Numbered from the stretch's first letter, positions 30,385 through 40,590 are shown. The stretch is DNA of 64,000 bases from Methanocaldococcus vulcanius M7 (GCF_000024625.1 NC_013407.1:1-64000); one strand, 5' to 3'. Program-made: numbers and translations. Notes: generated by a model not told the origin, from the sequence alone.

Positions 30385-32499
30385 GTGGGACTATTTGACA
30401 AAATTCAGAAAAAAAGTGAAAGAAGCATAAAAGAAACAACCACTCTTCCAAAAAAAGAAAACTTTGCAAGTGTAATATCTTCAAAAGAAACATCTCCTTC
30501 TCTAATTCCAAAAACCGAGACATCATATAGTGGAGGAATATTAGACAGATATTCAGTTAACGTTGATGAAATAAGTTTGGAAGTTGTAATAAAAAAAGAT
30601 GAAGGGTATACTTACTATCTAATTCCAGAAATAGAGAAGATAAATACTGCATTATCTAAATTATCTAAAGAAAATATAAATCTTATAAAAATGCAAATAG
30701 GAGACCTTGGAATAATGGAATATGACCAAATAAAAAACTACTTAGTTGATTTTTCTACAAGGTATAATTTAAACATCCCATATATTGACTCTCTTGCTAA
30801 ATTCTTTTACCTAATTTCTGGACGACTTGGACTATTAGAAGTGCCGATAAACGACGATAGGTTAGAAGAAGTGATGGTAAACGGATACAACCTTCCTGCT
30901 TTTGTGTTTCATCGAAAGTATCAAATGTGTGAAACAAATATTGTTTTAGATAGAAATGAAGTTGACAGAATCATCGAGAGTATTGCAAACTTAGTTAACA
31001 GGCCGATCGATTCCAGGGTTCCAATGCTTGATGCCTTCCTCCCAGATGGAAGTAGAGTTAACGCAACAACGGCAGATATAACTATGAATGGAGCCACTTT
31101 AACAATAAGAAAATTCTCAAAAAATCCTCTAACTGTTATCGATTTAATACACTTCGGAACATTAGACATAGATACTGCATCATTTTTATGGCAGGCAGTT
31201 GAGGGCTATTTTGGAGCTAAGCCAGCAAACACGCTTATTGTTGGAGGAACAGGATCTGGAAAAACAACCTTGCTGAATGTTCTATCACTATTCTCTATGT
31301 ATAATGAAAGAATAATAACAATAGAAGATACGCCAGAACTACAAATTCCACATAAACATGTTATAAAAATGGTTACAAGGCCTGCAAGGCCGGGAATGCC
31401 CGACTATGAAGTTACCATGGATGATCTAATTAAAAACGCTCTAAGAATGAGACCTGATAGAATCTTTGTAGGAGAGGTTAGAGGGGAAGAGGCACACTCT
31501 CTATTAGTGGCTATGAACACAGGACACGATGGAGCTTTAACTTATGATGAACCAATATACCTATCCAGTGAAGATAATATAGAGATTGGAAAATTTGTAG
31601 ATGAAGTTTTTAAAAACTTTAAAGAAGATGTTGTTGTAGAAAGAAACGGATTTTTTAGAATTGACATATCCAATAAGGATAACTATAATGACATCTTTAT
31701 AAAAAGTTTTAATAAAAATACTCTAAAAATAGAAAATAAAAGAATCTCAATGGTTTGGAGGAAAGAATATATTGGAAAATTAATAAAAATAGAGACAGAA
31801 GAGGGAAGAGAGATAACATTAACTCATGACCATCCTATTTATATATGTAAAGGCAAAAATATATTTGAGATCAATGCAGAACTCGCACAGCAAGGAGACA
31901 ACATCTATGTTCCAAAAAACTCAAATATATGTTTAGATAAAATAACAAAAATAGACATAGTTGAATATAAAGGATACATATACGATCTTACCGTTGAAGA
32001 TAATCACACATATCTTGCTGGAAAGAACGGTGGCTTTGCTGTTTCTAACTGCTCAGGAACCTTACACGCAAACAGTGCGGATGAAGCAATACTCAGATTA
32101 ACAAGCCCTCCAATGAACGTGCCGAAGATCATGTTAACTGCACTGGACTTTATTATAAACCAGCAAAGGATAAGAAGAGGAGGAAAAACTTTAAGAAGAA
32201 TATTGGGAATCGTAGAACTGGTAAAAGGAGGAGGTGAAGGCCACGAATTTGCAAAAACTACACTTTATGAATATAACGGTTTAAAAGATCAACTTGAAAG
32301 AAGAGGAATCTGCATGTGGGAAGAAGAGGTCTGCGAAATCGCTGGAATAACCAGAGAAGAGTTGATAAGGGACAGAGAAAATAGAAAAAAGGTATTAACA
32401 TACCTCTATAACAAAAACATAAGAAAATTAGAAGATGTCGCAAAATATATAATGTCATATCAAACAAATCCTGAAAAACTTCTGAAAAACATCTCATAA
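30385..32499 (+). CDS. klbA: KlbA-type secretion/pilus ATPase with mini-intein
   Basis: A VirB11/PilT-GspE superfamily ATPase that powers assembly of type IV-like surface filaments. The 704-residue precursor has an N-terminal domain, Walker A IVGGTGSGKTTLL, the Asp box TIEDTPELQI, Walker B region DRIFVGEVRGEEA and a His box interrupted by the intein (MNTGHDG / CSGTLHANSADEA). Mature length is about 532. It starts with GTG at 30385 after AAGGTGG. It is followed by two platform membrane proteins, so it is an operon of ATPase plus membrane core. Confidence 0.94.
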   Translation: MGLFDKIQKKSERSIKETTTLPKKENFASVISSKETSPSLIPKTETSYSGGILDRYSVNVDEISLEVVIKKDEGYTYYLIPEIEKINTALSKLSKENINLIKMQIGDLGIMEYDQIKNYLVDFSTRYNLNIPYIDSLAKFFYLISGRLGLLEVPINDDRLEEVMVNGYNLPAFVFHRKYQMCETNIVLDRNEVDRIIESIANLVNRPIDSRVPMLDAFLPDGSRVNATTADITMNGATLTIRKFSKNPLTVIDLIHFGTLDIDTASFLWQAVEGYFGAKPANTLIVGGTGSGKTTLLNVLSLFSMYNERIITIEDTPELQIPHKHVIKMVTRPARPGMPDYEVTMDDLIKNALRMRPDRIFVGEVRGEEAHSLLVAMNTGHDGALTYDEPIYLSSEDNIEIGKFVDEVFKNFKEDVVVERNGFFRIDISNKDNYNDIFIKSFNKNTLKIENKRISMVWRKEYIGKLIKIETEEGREITLTHDHPIYICKGKNIFEINAELAQQGDNIYVPKNSNICLDKITKIDIVEYKGYIYDLTVEDNHTYLAGKNGGFAVSNCSGTLHANSADEAILRLTSPPMNVPKIMLTALDFIINQQRIRRGGKTLRRILGIVELVKGGGEGHEFAKTTLYEYNGLKDQLERRGICMWEEEVCEIAGITREELIRDRENRKKVLTYLYNKNIRKLEDVAKYIMSYQTNPEKLLKNIS
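31534..32049 (+). mobile_element. Mini-intein in KlbA (172 residues, starts with Ala)
   Basis: It begins ALTYDEPIYL, directly after NTGHDG, and ends AGKNGGFAVSN before Cys. An intein starting with Ala belongs to the KlbA class that splices by direct attack of Cys+1. The penultimate residue is Ser rather than His. Block B is LTHDHPIYI. There is no endonuclease domain. Confidence 0.93.
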
Positions 32500-32559
32500 A
32501 ACAAATATCACGAAGTTTACATTTTTATATTTTAAACAAACTCCTATTCGGGGATTTAA

Positions 32560-33594
32560 ATGAGCGAAGATTTCAAAGAAAAACTGAAAAAACTAAAAAT
32601 AAAAATAGACATCCTCCTTTACAAATGGGGTCTAAAAGCATTTGATGCTAAACTGATGGTAGAACTCAGAAAAATGGGAGAAGACCTTGGAATGAAGCCA
32701 TCTGAGTTTTATGATGTATATATTGAGCCAGAACTTATAATGGGGCTTGAAAAATACAAACAATATGAATTTCTACTATATGAAGAAGAGTTCATTAAAA
32801 AACCAGCTGAATCTTTATTCAATCTCTTAAAAAACGTAAAAATACTATCAAAAAACCAACTAAAATATTTAGGATTTGAAAACGAAATTGACTACTTCAA
32901 AAAAGTAGTAATTTATATGTTTATTGCATTTATCGCACTGTTCTTCTTTAACGTGCTTAGTGGAGACGTAATCGGTGGAATAATAAACGGAATAATAGGA
33001 TCTATCGTTATTCTTATACTCTCTATCTTTTATCCAAAAATAAAATTAGTTCTGTTTAGAGGAGAAGTAAAACTGCAAGTTTTGTTTGCACTGTTGTATA
33101 TGGTATCGATATTAAGAGCGGGAGCATCTCTCCCCGAAGTTCTCGAGAGTATTTCAAAAAGCGAAGAGTATGGAATCGTATCTTTTGAAGTAAGATCTAT
33201 CATTAGAGATGTAAATATAGCGGGGTATAGTTTAGTGGAGGCATTGGAAAGAGCAAAACTAAGAACCGAAATTCCTTTACTAAAAAAACTTTACGATCAG
33301 ATGATAATCGGATACAACAAAGGAAATCTCCCAATGTTATTGGAAAAACTCTATGAAGATATTGTTAGGCAATCAATGATGAAATTAGACACCTCAAAAT
33401 TCCTAATACAAAACTTAGGAAACTTAGCGTTTGGAGTAGGGTTGATACTACCATTCAGCGGAATGATCCTCTCAACAATGATTGCAAATCAGGGTTTTCC
33501 TGGAATCTTAAATACATTAAATTTATTACTAACAAAAATAGGCCCATTGCTAACCCTCATCTTTGGAATATTTGTTAAAATGAAGATAGAATAA
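32560..33594 (+). CDS. Type II/IV secretion platform protein (GspF/TadC-like) 1
   Basis: 344 residues. It has a cytoplasmic T2SF domain with SILRAGASLPEVLESISKSEEYGI and hydrophobic clusters at about 125-165 and 280-340 (GVGLILPFSGMILSTMIA). It would form the inner-membrane platform turned by the KlbA ATPase. RBS GGGG before ATG. It is the second gene after klbA, with 60 bp between. Confidence 0.87.
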   Translation: MSEDFKEKLKKLKIKIDILLYKWGLKAFDAKLMVELRKMGEDLGMKPSEFYDVYIEPELIMGLEKYKQYEFLLYEEEFIKKPAESLFNLLKNVKILSKNQLKYLGFENEIDYFKKVVIYMFIAFIALFFFNVLSGDVIGGIINGIIGSIVILILSIFYPKIKLVLFRGEVKLQVLFALLYMVSILRAGASLPEVLESISKSEEYGIVSFEVRSIIRDVNIAGYSLVEALERAKLRTEIPLLKKLYDQMIIGYNKGNLPMLLEKLYEDIVRQSMMKLDTSKFLIQNLGNLAFGVGLILPFSGMILSTMIANQGFPGILNTLNLLLTKIGPLLTLIFGIFVKMKIE

Positions 33595-33641
33595 AAAAAT
33601 TTTAGAATAAAACATGCACAAACCAGTCAGATGTGATGGTT

Positions 33642-34541
33642 ATGAACAGATATTTGGAGTTAATATACTACCACACGATAAAGAAAAATGTCATAGTTCT
33701 AAAAAAACTCGGACGAAATATTGACGAAAAAAAATTTCTTGCATTTATAGGTGTGTTAATTATACTATCTATGATAATATTCCACGTAATAAACTTAACA
33801 ATAAAAGGAATGATCATTGCAATTGCTCTATATGTTGGAGCTTTAATATCTCTTCCCTCAATTCTCTATGAAAATAAAATGGAAACACTCGAAAATAACA
33901 TTCCTCAAGCCCTATACATTATGATACTAACATTAGAATCTGGAAGATCGATAAACGAAGCCCTCGAAGAAGTTGTTAAAAATAACATAAAAGAGGTTAG
34001 TAATGTATTTAAGAAAGTTCTCTACTTAATGGAAAAGCAAAAGATAAGTTTTGAAGAAGCGATGACGATAGTTTCAAATCTATACGATTCAAAAGTTCTA
34101 AAAATGCTTGCAAGGATAATGATCGAAAACAGAAAATACGGAGGAAACTTAGCAGATTCCCTCAGAGTTTTAGCAAAAACTTTGGAGGACTTTCGTCTAT
34201 ACAAAAGACAGTTATTGAGTGTTACTGCAAGTGGATTGGCTGTTGGATTTATCATATTATGTGGAGTTATTCCCGCTGTTGCTGCACTTTTAGGGGCTTA
34301 TCTTATAACAATATCCAAAATGATGGGAGGAGTAGCTCCTGTTCCTCCTGTAAAACCATCAGAAATATCAAAAGGTCTGGAGATAATTCAAATAGGAACT
34401 GCAATGGTTGGAGCTTTGTTTTCTATTCCAATATTTGGAATAAAAATAGGTAGAATGTTTCTTATCTCATCGATAACAATGACAGTAGGTGTCTTTGCAT
34501 ATTATGTAATCCTAAAAATCGCTCCAACAATGTTTACATAA
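33642..34541 (+). CDS. Type II/IV secretion platform protein (GspF/TadC-like) 2
   Basis: About 299 residues. N-terminal membrane helices (FLAIGVLIILSMIIFHVINL-like and GMIIAIALYVGALISL), a T2SF domain (IMILTLESGRSINEALEEVV ... LADSLRVLAKTLEDFRLYKRQ) and C-terminal helices. The GTG at 33633 is part of a GTGAT ribosome site, so I use the ATG at 33642. It pairs with the preceding gene as the two-protein platform often found with TadA/KlbA ATPases. No pilin gene is visible nearby. Confidence 0.87.
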   Translation: MNRYLELIYYHTIKKNVIVLKKLGRNIDEKKFLAFIGVLIILSMIIFHVINLTIKGMIIAIALYVGALISLPSILYENKMETLENNIPQALYIMILTLESGRSINEALEEVVKNNIKEVSNVFKKVLYLMEKQKISFEEAMTIVSNLYDSKVLKMLARIMIENRKYGGNLADSLRVLAKTLEDFRLYKRQLLSVTASGLAVGFIILCGVIPAVAALLGAYLITISKMMGGVAPVPPVKPSEISKGLEIIQIGTAMVGALFSIPIFGIKIGRMFLISSITMTVGVFAYYVILKIAPTMFT

Positions 34542-34652
34542 GACATTCCTAAAAATAAAAACCCAAAAATAAAAAACGCCAAAGACAATAAGAAATTATT
34601 TCCTTCATCCATTTCTTTTATTTTTATCGTTTATTTTTAATATTTTAAATTT

Positions 34653-35165
34653 TTATCTTTTTAAAAGAGCATTTATCTCATCATTTAACTGCAAAATCCT
34701 TATAACAGAAGGATGACCTCTACCCAACCTTCTCTCAAACTTTTTTATAACATCATCTATCTCAACCCTCTTAGTTCCAAATATCAAATTGTCAGCATGA
34801 GCCACGATCTTCTCCTCCAATGATACCGGAAGATAATCCTTTGGAGGTAGGCCAAGTTCAATCGCCTCCTCTTTTGTTATCCCCGCTCCAATGTGCCTCT
34901 CAGCAATTAAAGCAAGTTTTTCATCAAATCCCAGTGTTCTTAAGATCTCAGCCCCTACAACACCATGCTCTATTCCATGTGTTTTACTCCTTCCAATATC
35001 GTGTAGTAATCCACCCAACTTCACAAGTTCTACATCGACATCATAACCTCTATTTTTTATAGCCAAAGATAACTCATAAGCATACCTTGAAACTGCTAAA
35101 CAATGTTCTACAACATCAGGAGAGCAGATCCTCTTTAAAAGAGTTAAACCCGTCTCGTAGTCCAT
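34653..35165 (-). CDS. HD-domain phosphohydrolase
   Basis: 170 residues. HD motif: an early His in [29 protein letters not shown], and later HADNLIFG. It fits the archaeal HD family annotated as uncharacterised nucleotide or RNA phosphohydrolases. GTGAT precedes the ATG. It follows the TFE gene by 17 bp, suggesting co-transcription. Confidence 0.85.
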   Translation of the reverse strand: MDYETGLTLLKRICSPDVVEHCLAVSRYAYELSLAIKNRGYDVDVELVKLGGLLHDIGRSKTHGIEHGVVGAEILRTLGFDEKLALIAERHIGAGITKEEAIELGLPPKDYLPVSLEEKIVAHADNLIFGTKRVEIDDVIKKFERRLGRGHPSVIRILQLNDEINALLKR

Positions 35166-35182
35166 GATATCACTTAAAAAAG

Positions 35183-35737
35183 TTATTTTAAAAAGGGATT
35201 GTTTTTTAATTCTTCTTTTAAAAATTTCAACTGCTCTTCCAGATCCTTAATTAGTTCAGAGTTGTCAAACTCTTTTAACATACCTCCACAACCAGGACAT
35301 GCGAACCCATAATCCATCGCCTCTTCAAACGTAAACCTTACATTACATCTTGGACAGAAGAAAAACATATTATTTTTTTCAAATTCCAACTTTTCCTCAA
35401 GATCTTTAACAAGTTCTTTTATCTTCTTTTTTACAACATATGGAAGTTTTTCAAGAGTTGGTAGCCAAGTATAGGAATACCAATTTGTTTCCTCATCTTT
35501 CCATCTCTTATAATCAACTAATCTTGCATCATATAACTTATACAATAATTTTCTGACTACATTAAGCTTCAATCCCAATTCTTTGGCAATTTCTTCCTCT
35601 GTCGTTTCTCCTTTCTCTAAAAGCACTTCTATAACTTCAAAGCCCTTTTCATCTCCCTCAAATATATTAAAAAGGACTTCTTGAACCAACGGATCGTTCA
35701 ACATCTCATATATCATCTCTACGTTCTTTTCTCCCAT
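35183..35737 (-). CDS. tfe: Transcription factor E (TFIIE-alpha homologue)
   Basis: TFE stabilises the open promoter complex. A winged helix is visible as [46 protein letters not shown]-type sequence. A zinc ribbon is [24 protein letters not shown] near residue 130-155, and a coiled C-terminus follows. Start uncertain: ATG at 35737 or 35716. Both overlap the upstream ATP-grasp gene. Confidence 0.93.
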   Translation of the reverse strand: MGEKNVEMIYEMLNDPLVQEVLFNIFEGDEKGFEVIEVLLEKGETTEEEIAKELGLKLNVVRKLLYKLYDARLVDYKRWKDEETNWYSYTWLPTLEKLPYVVKKKIKELVKDLEEKLEFEKNNMFFFCPRCNVRFTFEEAMDYGFACPGCGGMLKEFDNSELIKDLEEQLKFLKEELKNNPFLK

Positions 35738-36788
35738 ACTCTGCACACTCCTTATAAACACTGTTTATTATTGATCTAATGTTTTTCTTTGCAATTACTG
35801 TGGCAATTGGTTCTCCTTTTTCAATTATTGCATTCTTTCTTGGAATGTCGTATAAAAAGCTTCTTTTTGAAATATTAGCGATTATTTTATTTTTTGCAAA
35901 GATTATTCTTTTTATATATCTTTCTTTTAGCTTAAACTCAATATTTTTTGTTAATAAAGCACGAGCCAAATTTTTAGACGCACTCATCTCTATGGTCTCA
36001 TAAGTCCCTAAAATACGAGGATTTATATCGACAATATATTCCTTTCCATCTTTAACTAAAAAATCAATACCATTCATTCCTTCCAATTCAAAAACTTCGA
36101 TAACTTCACTAAAAACTTTAATAAACTTATCTGGTAAATTGTTATAGGGAGTTAGATTTCCAGCATATGTTCCCTTAACTATAATTTGTTTGTTAAAGGT
36201 TATAAAAGTATTGCCTACGAAGTTAGCACTAAAACTCTTCCCACCAATATATTCCTGTGCAAGAACTGGAAATTTAAGATTTTTGATATTATCATTCTTT
36301 TTTATTTTTAAAATACGTCCTCCACTTCCATAATTAGATTTTAAAACGCAAACCTTAAATTCATCTAAAAATTTAATTAGTTGATTTTTGTTTTTTATTT
36401 TTTTTGATTCAGGAATATTAAATCCTAAATTTTTTAATTTTTTATATGTTTTATACTTATTACTCATCTCATTTATCTTTTTTGGAGGGTTTCCTACAAC
36501 GTTATCCCACTTAGGGATTTTCGAATTTTCGGATTCAAAAACCCCTGAAGTTATAAATATATGATCAACATCATCAACCAACTCCTCAGCCCTCTCAACC
36601 AACTTTTTTTCATCATAGTTGTCTCTTAACCTACCATGATTAAGAGGATCTATTTGGCAATATTTTTCATCTGCTTTCAGATCCTCAGGAGCATAATAAG
36701 AGACAGAATAAACATAAAATCCTAAATTTTTAAGAGAATTTACTACTGGACGGGTATTAACTCCTAAAACTAAGGCCCTCAAACTCAT
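35706..36788 (-). CDS. ATP-grasp family ligase of unknown substrate
   Basis: About 360 residues. N-terminal Rossmann-like start LRALVLGVNTRPVVNSLKNLGFYVYSVSYY. The ATP-grasp core follows (VCVLKSNYGSGGRILKI, PVLAQEYIGGKSFSANFV), ending with GMNGIDFLVKDGKEYIVDINPRILGTYE, where the DxNPR metal motif is intact. ATP-grasp enzymes join carboxylates to amines or thiols. ATG at 36788 directly follows GGGAGGG. A TTG at 36782 gives better spacing. It lies between mptA and the TFE gene, so a cofactor role is possible. Confidence 0.85.
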   Translation of the reverse strand: MSLRALVLGVNTRPVVNSLKNLGFYVYSVSYYAPEDLKADEKYCQIDPLNHGRLRDNYDEKKLVERAEELVDDVDHIFITSGVFESENSKIPKWDNVVGNPPKKINEMSNKYKTYKKLKNLGFNIPESKKIKNKNQLIKFLDEFKVCVLKSNYGSGGRILKIKKNDNIKNLKFPVLAQEYIGGKSFSANFVGNTFITFNKQIIVKGTYAGNLTPYNNLPDKFIKVFSEVIEVFELEGMNGIDFLVKDGKEYIVDINPRILGTYETIEMSASKNLARALLTKNIEFKLKERYIKRIIFAKNKIIANISKRSFLYDIPRKNAIIEKGEPIATVIAKKNIRSIINSVYKECAEYGRKERRDDI

Positions 36789-36881
36789 CCCTCCCTGATC
36801 TCTTAACAAAAATAGACAGACAATTGAAAAATGAAAATCAACATTTCCAAATAAAAAAATAATTCTACAATTCTTCAAGTT

Positions 36882-37823
36882 TTATTTTAACATTAAAAGC
36901 TCTTCTCTCAACTCTCCCAAAGTAGCAACCTTCTCAGCATACGCATCATGCCTATGAATACTCTCCATATTTATCTGTCTAATTAAAACTCTCGTTTCAT
37001 CTGGAAGATGTTTAAACTTCTCTACGATATTTTTAGCCATCTCTCTAACACAGTCCTCAACAAACATCGGTTTTTTGTGGCTCTGCTCAACAACATACGC
37101 CTCATCTGCCCTCTTCAAAATACCATAGATCTCTGCACTCATCGACTTTTTAATGATCTCTATAATATCCATTATCTCAATCTCATACCCAGTAGGAACT
37201 TCTAATATAATTCTACCAATCCCTCTCTGATTGTGTGTTGCAAAAATTACCGATCTTGTTATTTTTTCTATTTCTTCATCTGAAAAACCTTCTTCCTTTA
37301 ATTTTTTTATAGACATCTCTTTTATTAAGTTTTGAGCACATGGGCATGCAGTAATACCAACAACCTCAGCCCCAACGATCTTGGTTATCTCTACCTTATT
37401 ATCCTTTTTAACACCCTTCGCTCCTCCCATAATCTTATGTATCTCCTGAGAGTACTTTCCAGATATTGGACTCTTTTCCTTTGTCATAAAATCACTAACC
37501 ATAAAAACCTCTGCCTCTGTTGCATATTCATGCTTTTTAAATAATCTCTTCACGATCTCTTCACATATCGTCTCCATTTCATAACTCTCAATTTCTAACG
37601 CCTCATCTATAATTCCCTCAATAACCTCAGGATTTCTTGACATGTGAATTCCTTTCTGTGAGCTTGGCAGATTAACAAAGACCTCAAATGTAGAAAGCAA
37701 TATAATAGGACGCTTATTTGCTCTTTTTAATCGAACAAGTTTTTTTAAATTCGTAACTCCAACTCTTGTTAGTGAAATCTTAACATCTGGCTCAAAATTT
37801 TGAACATCACATCTCCAATTCAT
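36882..37823 (-). CDS. mptA: Fe(II)-dependent GTP cyclohydrolase MptA
   Basis: First enzyme of methanopterin synthesis, turning GTP to 7,8-dihydroneopterin 2',3'-cyclic phosphate. It is of the FolE2/IB fold. About 313 residues. Key segments: LPSSQKGIHMSRNPEVI, VGITACPCAQNL (catalytic Cys), THNQRGIGRIILEVP and ESIHRHDAYAE (metal-binding His). The GTG at 37832 lies in GGTGA, so the ATG at 37823 is chosen. The start overlaps the orc1 3' end, so the two are coupled. Confidence 0.95.
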   Translation of the reverse strand: MNWRCDVQNFEPDVKISLTRVGVTNLKKLVRLKRANKRPIILLSTFEVFVNLPSSQKGIHMSRNPEVIEGIIDEALEIESYEMETICEEIVKRLFKKHEYATEAEVFMVSDFMTKEKSPISGKYSQEIHKIMGGAKGVKKDNKVEITKIVGAEVVGITACPCAQNLIKEMSIKKLKEEGFSDEEIEKITRSVIFATHNQRGIGRIILEVPTGYEIEIMDIIEIIKKSMSAEIYGILKRADEAYVVEQSHKKPMFVEDCVREMAKNIVEKFKHLPDETRVLIRQINMESIHRHDAYAEKVATLGELREELLMLK

Positions 37824-39036
37824 CTTCTTCACCTATCAAAACATCTCTAAGTTCTTTTGATAAACGGTAGTATACATTATTACCATCTCTCTCCTTATTA
37901 ATATACCCCATCTCGTAAATATCTGAAAGATGTGTTCCGATCGTGCTTGGTGATTTTTTTAAATATTCTGCCAACTGTGTTACAGTTGCAGATCCTCCAA
38001 GTTCTGACATTGCTCTAACGATCTCCGACTGAGCGGGCGTTAGGTGGTTTAAAATCTGATGCCCTACACTAATACCAAGAGAATGCATTGCCTCTTTTAC
38101 AACTTTTTCATCGATCTTTGTTAAACCATTTCTTATAGCAATTGATATTGACTCAGAGCATGTCATTATTATCTTCCTTGGAATTCCATCACACTCCTCA
38201 ACGATCTTATGTATAGCAGTTTCAGTAAATGGCTCAAACTCCTCAGCTCCATCAATGTGAGCATCTTCAAGCCGTCTTCTAATCAGATCGTAGGATTCAT
38301 CCTTTGACAAAGGAGGCATGTTTATTATTTTTGGTATTCTATCCTTTATTGGTGGAGATATTTTTGTTAAATCATCCATTAAGGTTGGAGAACCTGCCAT
38401 AAAGGTTAATATTCCTTCTTCATATAAGAAAGAGTGGAAAAATTGTAATAAAGATAAACAACTCTTTTTTGCAAACTGATCGGCTTCATCAATCAATATT
38501 ATGCAAAGTTTATCATGACTTTTAACCTCATTTATAAGATACTCTAAATCCCTCTCGATCCTCTCTCTTGGATAATGAATAGGAACTTTATCTCCGTAGT
38601 TGTTTAATTTTCTATACATATCCAAGATTCTGTTAGAATGTTCCATATAATCAGATTTTATAGTTCCACTTACTGTGATAAGATTCTCAGTTAAGATGTT
38701 ATATAGTAGTTGAATTAGAAACTGTCTCGGCGTTACTTGAGAGGCAGTCATCTCAACAACCCAATGTCCCTGCTTTTTTGTTGCATAATAAATGATATTT
38801 AACATTGAACTTTTTCCAATACCTTTAGTTCCAACGATTGCGGCGTTAACCACACTACCATGTTGTGCAGATCCTAATATTTCCCCAATCTCCCTTAACT
38901 CACTAACCCTTCCAACAAAAAATTTTGTATTTCCCCTTATTGGTTTTTCAGAGAATGGATTATATTTTAGTTTTAATTTGTGCATTGTGCTTGCTATTGA
39001 GTTGGCAGATTTTTGAATAAACTCTATGGGATCCAT
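37807..39036 (-). CDS. Divergent Orc1/Cdc6 replication initiator
   Basis: A 409-residue AAA+ ATPase. Walker A GTKGIGKS at residues 69-76, Walker B LIDEAD at 181-186, and sensor-1-like FMAGSPTLMDD. A C-terminal winged helix begins about residue 335 (SATVTQLAEYLKKSPSTIGTHLSDIYEMGYI). It differs clearly from standard archaeal Orc1 but keeps the plan. The homologous gene of M. jannaschii was, as I remember, proposed as its missing Cdc6. It faces a gene-poor stretch with the 32-bp box at 39121-39152, 85 bp before its start. Confidence 0.82.
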   Translation of the reverse strand: MDPIEFIQKSANSIASTMHKLKLKYNPFSEKPIRGNTKFFVGRVSELREIGEILGSAQHGSVVNAAIVGTKGIGKSSMLNIIYYATKKQGHWVVEMTASQVTPRQFLIQLLYNILTENLITVSGTIKSDYMEHSNRILDMYRKLNNYGDKVPIHYPRERIERDLEYLINEVKSHDKLCIILIDEADQFAKKSCLSLLQFFHSFLYEEGILTFMAGSPTLMDDLTKISPPIKDRIPKIINMPPLSKDESYDLIRRRLEDAHIDGAEEFEPFTETAIHKIVEECDGIPRKIIMTCSESISIAIRNGLTKIDEKVVKEAMHSLGISVGHQILNHLTPAQSEIVRAMSELGGSATVTQLAEYLKKSPSTIGTHLSDIYEMGYINKERDGNNVYYRLSKELRDVLIGEEDELEM

Positions 39037-39710
39037 GTTTCCACCTGCATATAATATCTATTCCTATTATTAATTTGAATTTATTATCACCAATTGATCT
39101 CTATTCGAAGTTTGTTTTTTATACATATATAGATTTCGAAAGATCGAAAGTGAGTTTTCTAATCGATTAACTTAAATAAATCGTTAATAAAAAAATAAAT
39201 TAAAAAAACGTGAATTTAATATTATTTCTTACAAAATATCATGAACCTAAGTATATTTATGATTAAAGAAGGCACCAAGATCCCCAGAAACAAACTTTAA
39301 TAAAAATTAAAATTATATATATACTATTTCTATGAAATAAAGTTAATTTTAATTCTTCTCTTGAGAATACTCAAAAACTCCCAAAATCAAAAAACCGTGA
39401 ATTTAAAGAAAAAAGATATAAAAAACTATGAATCAAAAGATATTATATATTTAACAAAAACACACAGTAGAAACATATATATAGAAAAAACATAAAATTA
39501 ACCCAATATTGAAAAAATCATAATACATACTCGCTCTTAGAAAATAAACATTAAATAATGCTTAAAATATTAGTAATACTTTCACGTAGAATCGAGGCGA
39601 AAATCCGAGTCGTGAATCATAAAATATATAAATGTAAAATAACATAACAATTGAGTAATTATAGTCAACTGAATACAAAATCAACATACACTATTAAAAA
39701 GGTGAAAATC
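39037..39710. other. Gene-free AT-rich region upstream of orc1 (origin locus, left)
   Basis: 674 bp between two divergent genes, with no credible ORF. It holds one 32-bp box (39121-39152), a TTCGAAGTTTG half-site (39104-39114), two CGTGAATTTAA copies (39209 and 39396), and a TTCACG/CGTGAA inverted repeat (39591-39617) just before the small HTH gene. TATATA tracts are frequent. Confidence 0.7.
39121..39152 (+). repeat. Candidate origin recognition box, copy 1
   Basis: A 32-bp box reading ATACATATAT then two TCGAAA cores 8 bp apart. It aligns without gaps with copies 2 and 3. It lies 85 bp in front of the Orc1/Cdc6 start. Confidence 0.65.
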
Positions 39711-40238
39711 ATGGAAAAACTTCCATATGAAATCACATCAACGATTTTCAGAAAAGCAATTTTACATTATGTGTTAATACGTGGCACAACCTATCCTCAA
39801 TCACTGGCAAAAAATTTAAATATATCGAAAGGTCTTGCTTGCTCTTTTTTGAGGTTATGCTCAGCTCTCAACGTAATGAAGAGGGAAAGGGCAGGTCATA
39901 AGGTTATATACTCGTTTACCTCCAAGGGTCTTGCAGTTTTAAAAAGATTGGCACCAGAAATATTCGATTTGAGTTTTTCGAGTGTTTTCGAAAAATTACC
40001 AAAAAAGAAAATATCTACTAAGCACTACCCACTTACAAAGATCGGGTTTGAAATCAAGTGGAAGGAGGATAAATTCGGAGGAATCGTGTTTTCGTTCTTT
40101 GATGCTGATGGGGAGCATTTAGGAGACGTTTTTAGAAGTAATATTGGCAGATGGTGGTGCGTTATCTGTCAGAGTGATTCATGTAAACATATCGATTACT
40201 TGAAACGGCTTTACAAGACATTGAAAAATCAAGATTAA
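39711..40238 (+). CDS. HTH protein with SWIM-like Cys/His motif, at the origin
   Basis: 175 residues. The N-terminal winged helix (about 10-85) has TYPQSLAKNLNISKGLACSFLRLC and the wing HKVIYSFTSKGLAVLKRL. The C-terminal part ends in WWCVICQSDSCKHIDYLKRLY, with Cys150, Cys153, Cys158 and His160. This C-x2-C-x4-C-x-H arrangement resembles a SWIM zinc motif. ATG at 39711 follows GGTGAAAATC. The longer track start at 39651 lacks support. It sits between two copies of the 32-bp box. A role as origin-binding protein or regulator is inferred from place. Confidence 0.8.
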   Translation: MEKLPYEITSTIFRKAILHYVLIRGTTYPQSLAKNLNISKGLACSFLRLCSALNVMKRERAGHKVIYSFTSKGLAVLKRLAPEIFDLSFSSVFEKLPKKKISTKHYPLTKIGFEIKWKEDKFGGIVFSFFDADGEHLGDVFRSNIGRWWCVICQSDSCKHIDYLKRLYKTLKNQD

Positions 40239-40239
40239 T

Positions 40240-40271
40240 AAATTTCGAACTTTCGAGTCGCATGTATGTAT
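40240..40271 (-). repeat. Candidate origin recognition box, copy 2
   Basis: On the minus strand it reads ATACATACATGC, a base pair, then ACTCGAAA and TTCGAAA. It matches copy 3 at about 27 of 32 positions and is in the opposite orientation. It begins 1-2 bp after the stop of the HTH gene. Confidence 0.7.
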
Positions 40272-40590
40272 ATGACCTAAAGGGTGAGCAATTTTTTTGA
40301 CATAATGAATTATCGCAAAATATTGTTAGAGTGGGATCTATCTTTTTTTAATGAACAAATCAGTTAAATGTAGTGTTTTTCAGTAATAGTAAATCTCCAA
40401 CAATGTTTTTTTATAATATTAACATTTTAATGATATTTTTTTGTTATATAGTATATTATATTTATAGTAGATACAATAATAAAATATATTTTTGTTTTTT
40501 CTTTATATAGTGAAAAAAAGTATAATAATATAATAGTTGTGTTTGTGATAATCACAACCATTTTTTTAGGGGTATACCCTTCTTTTCCCT

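Noticed and set aside
39960-39998. A further paired TCGAGT/TCGAAA motif inside the HTH gene as a fourth origin box
   Set aside because: The two cores are 10 bp apart instead of 8 and the ATACATAYAT arm is missing.
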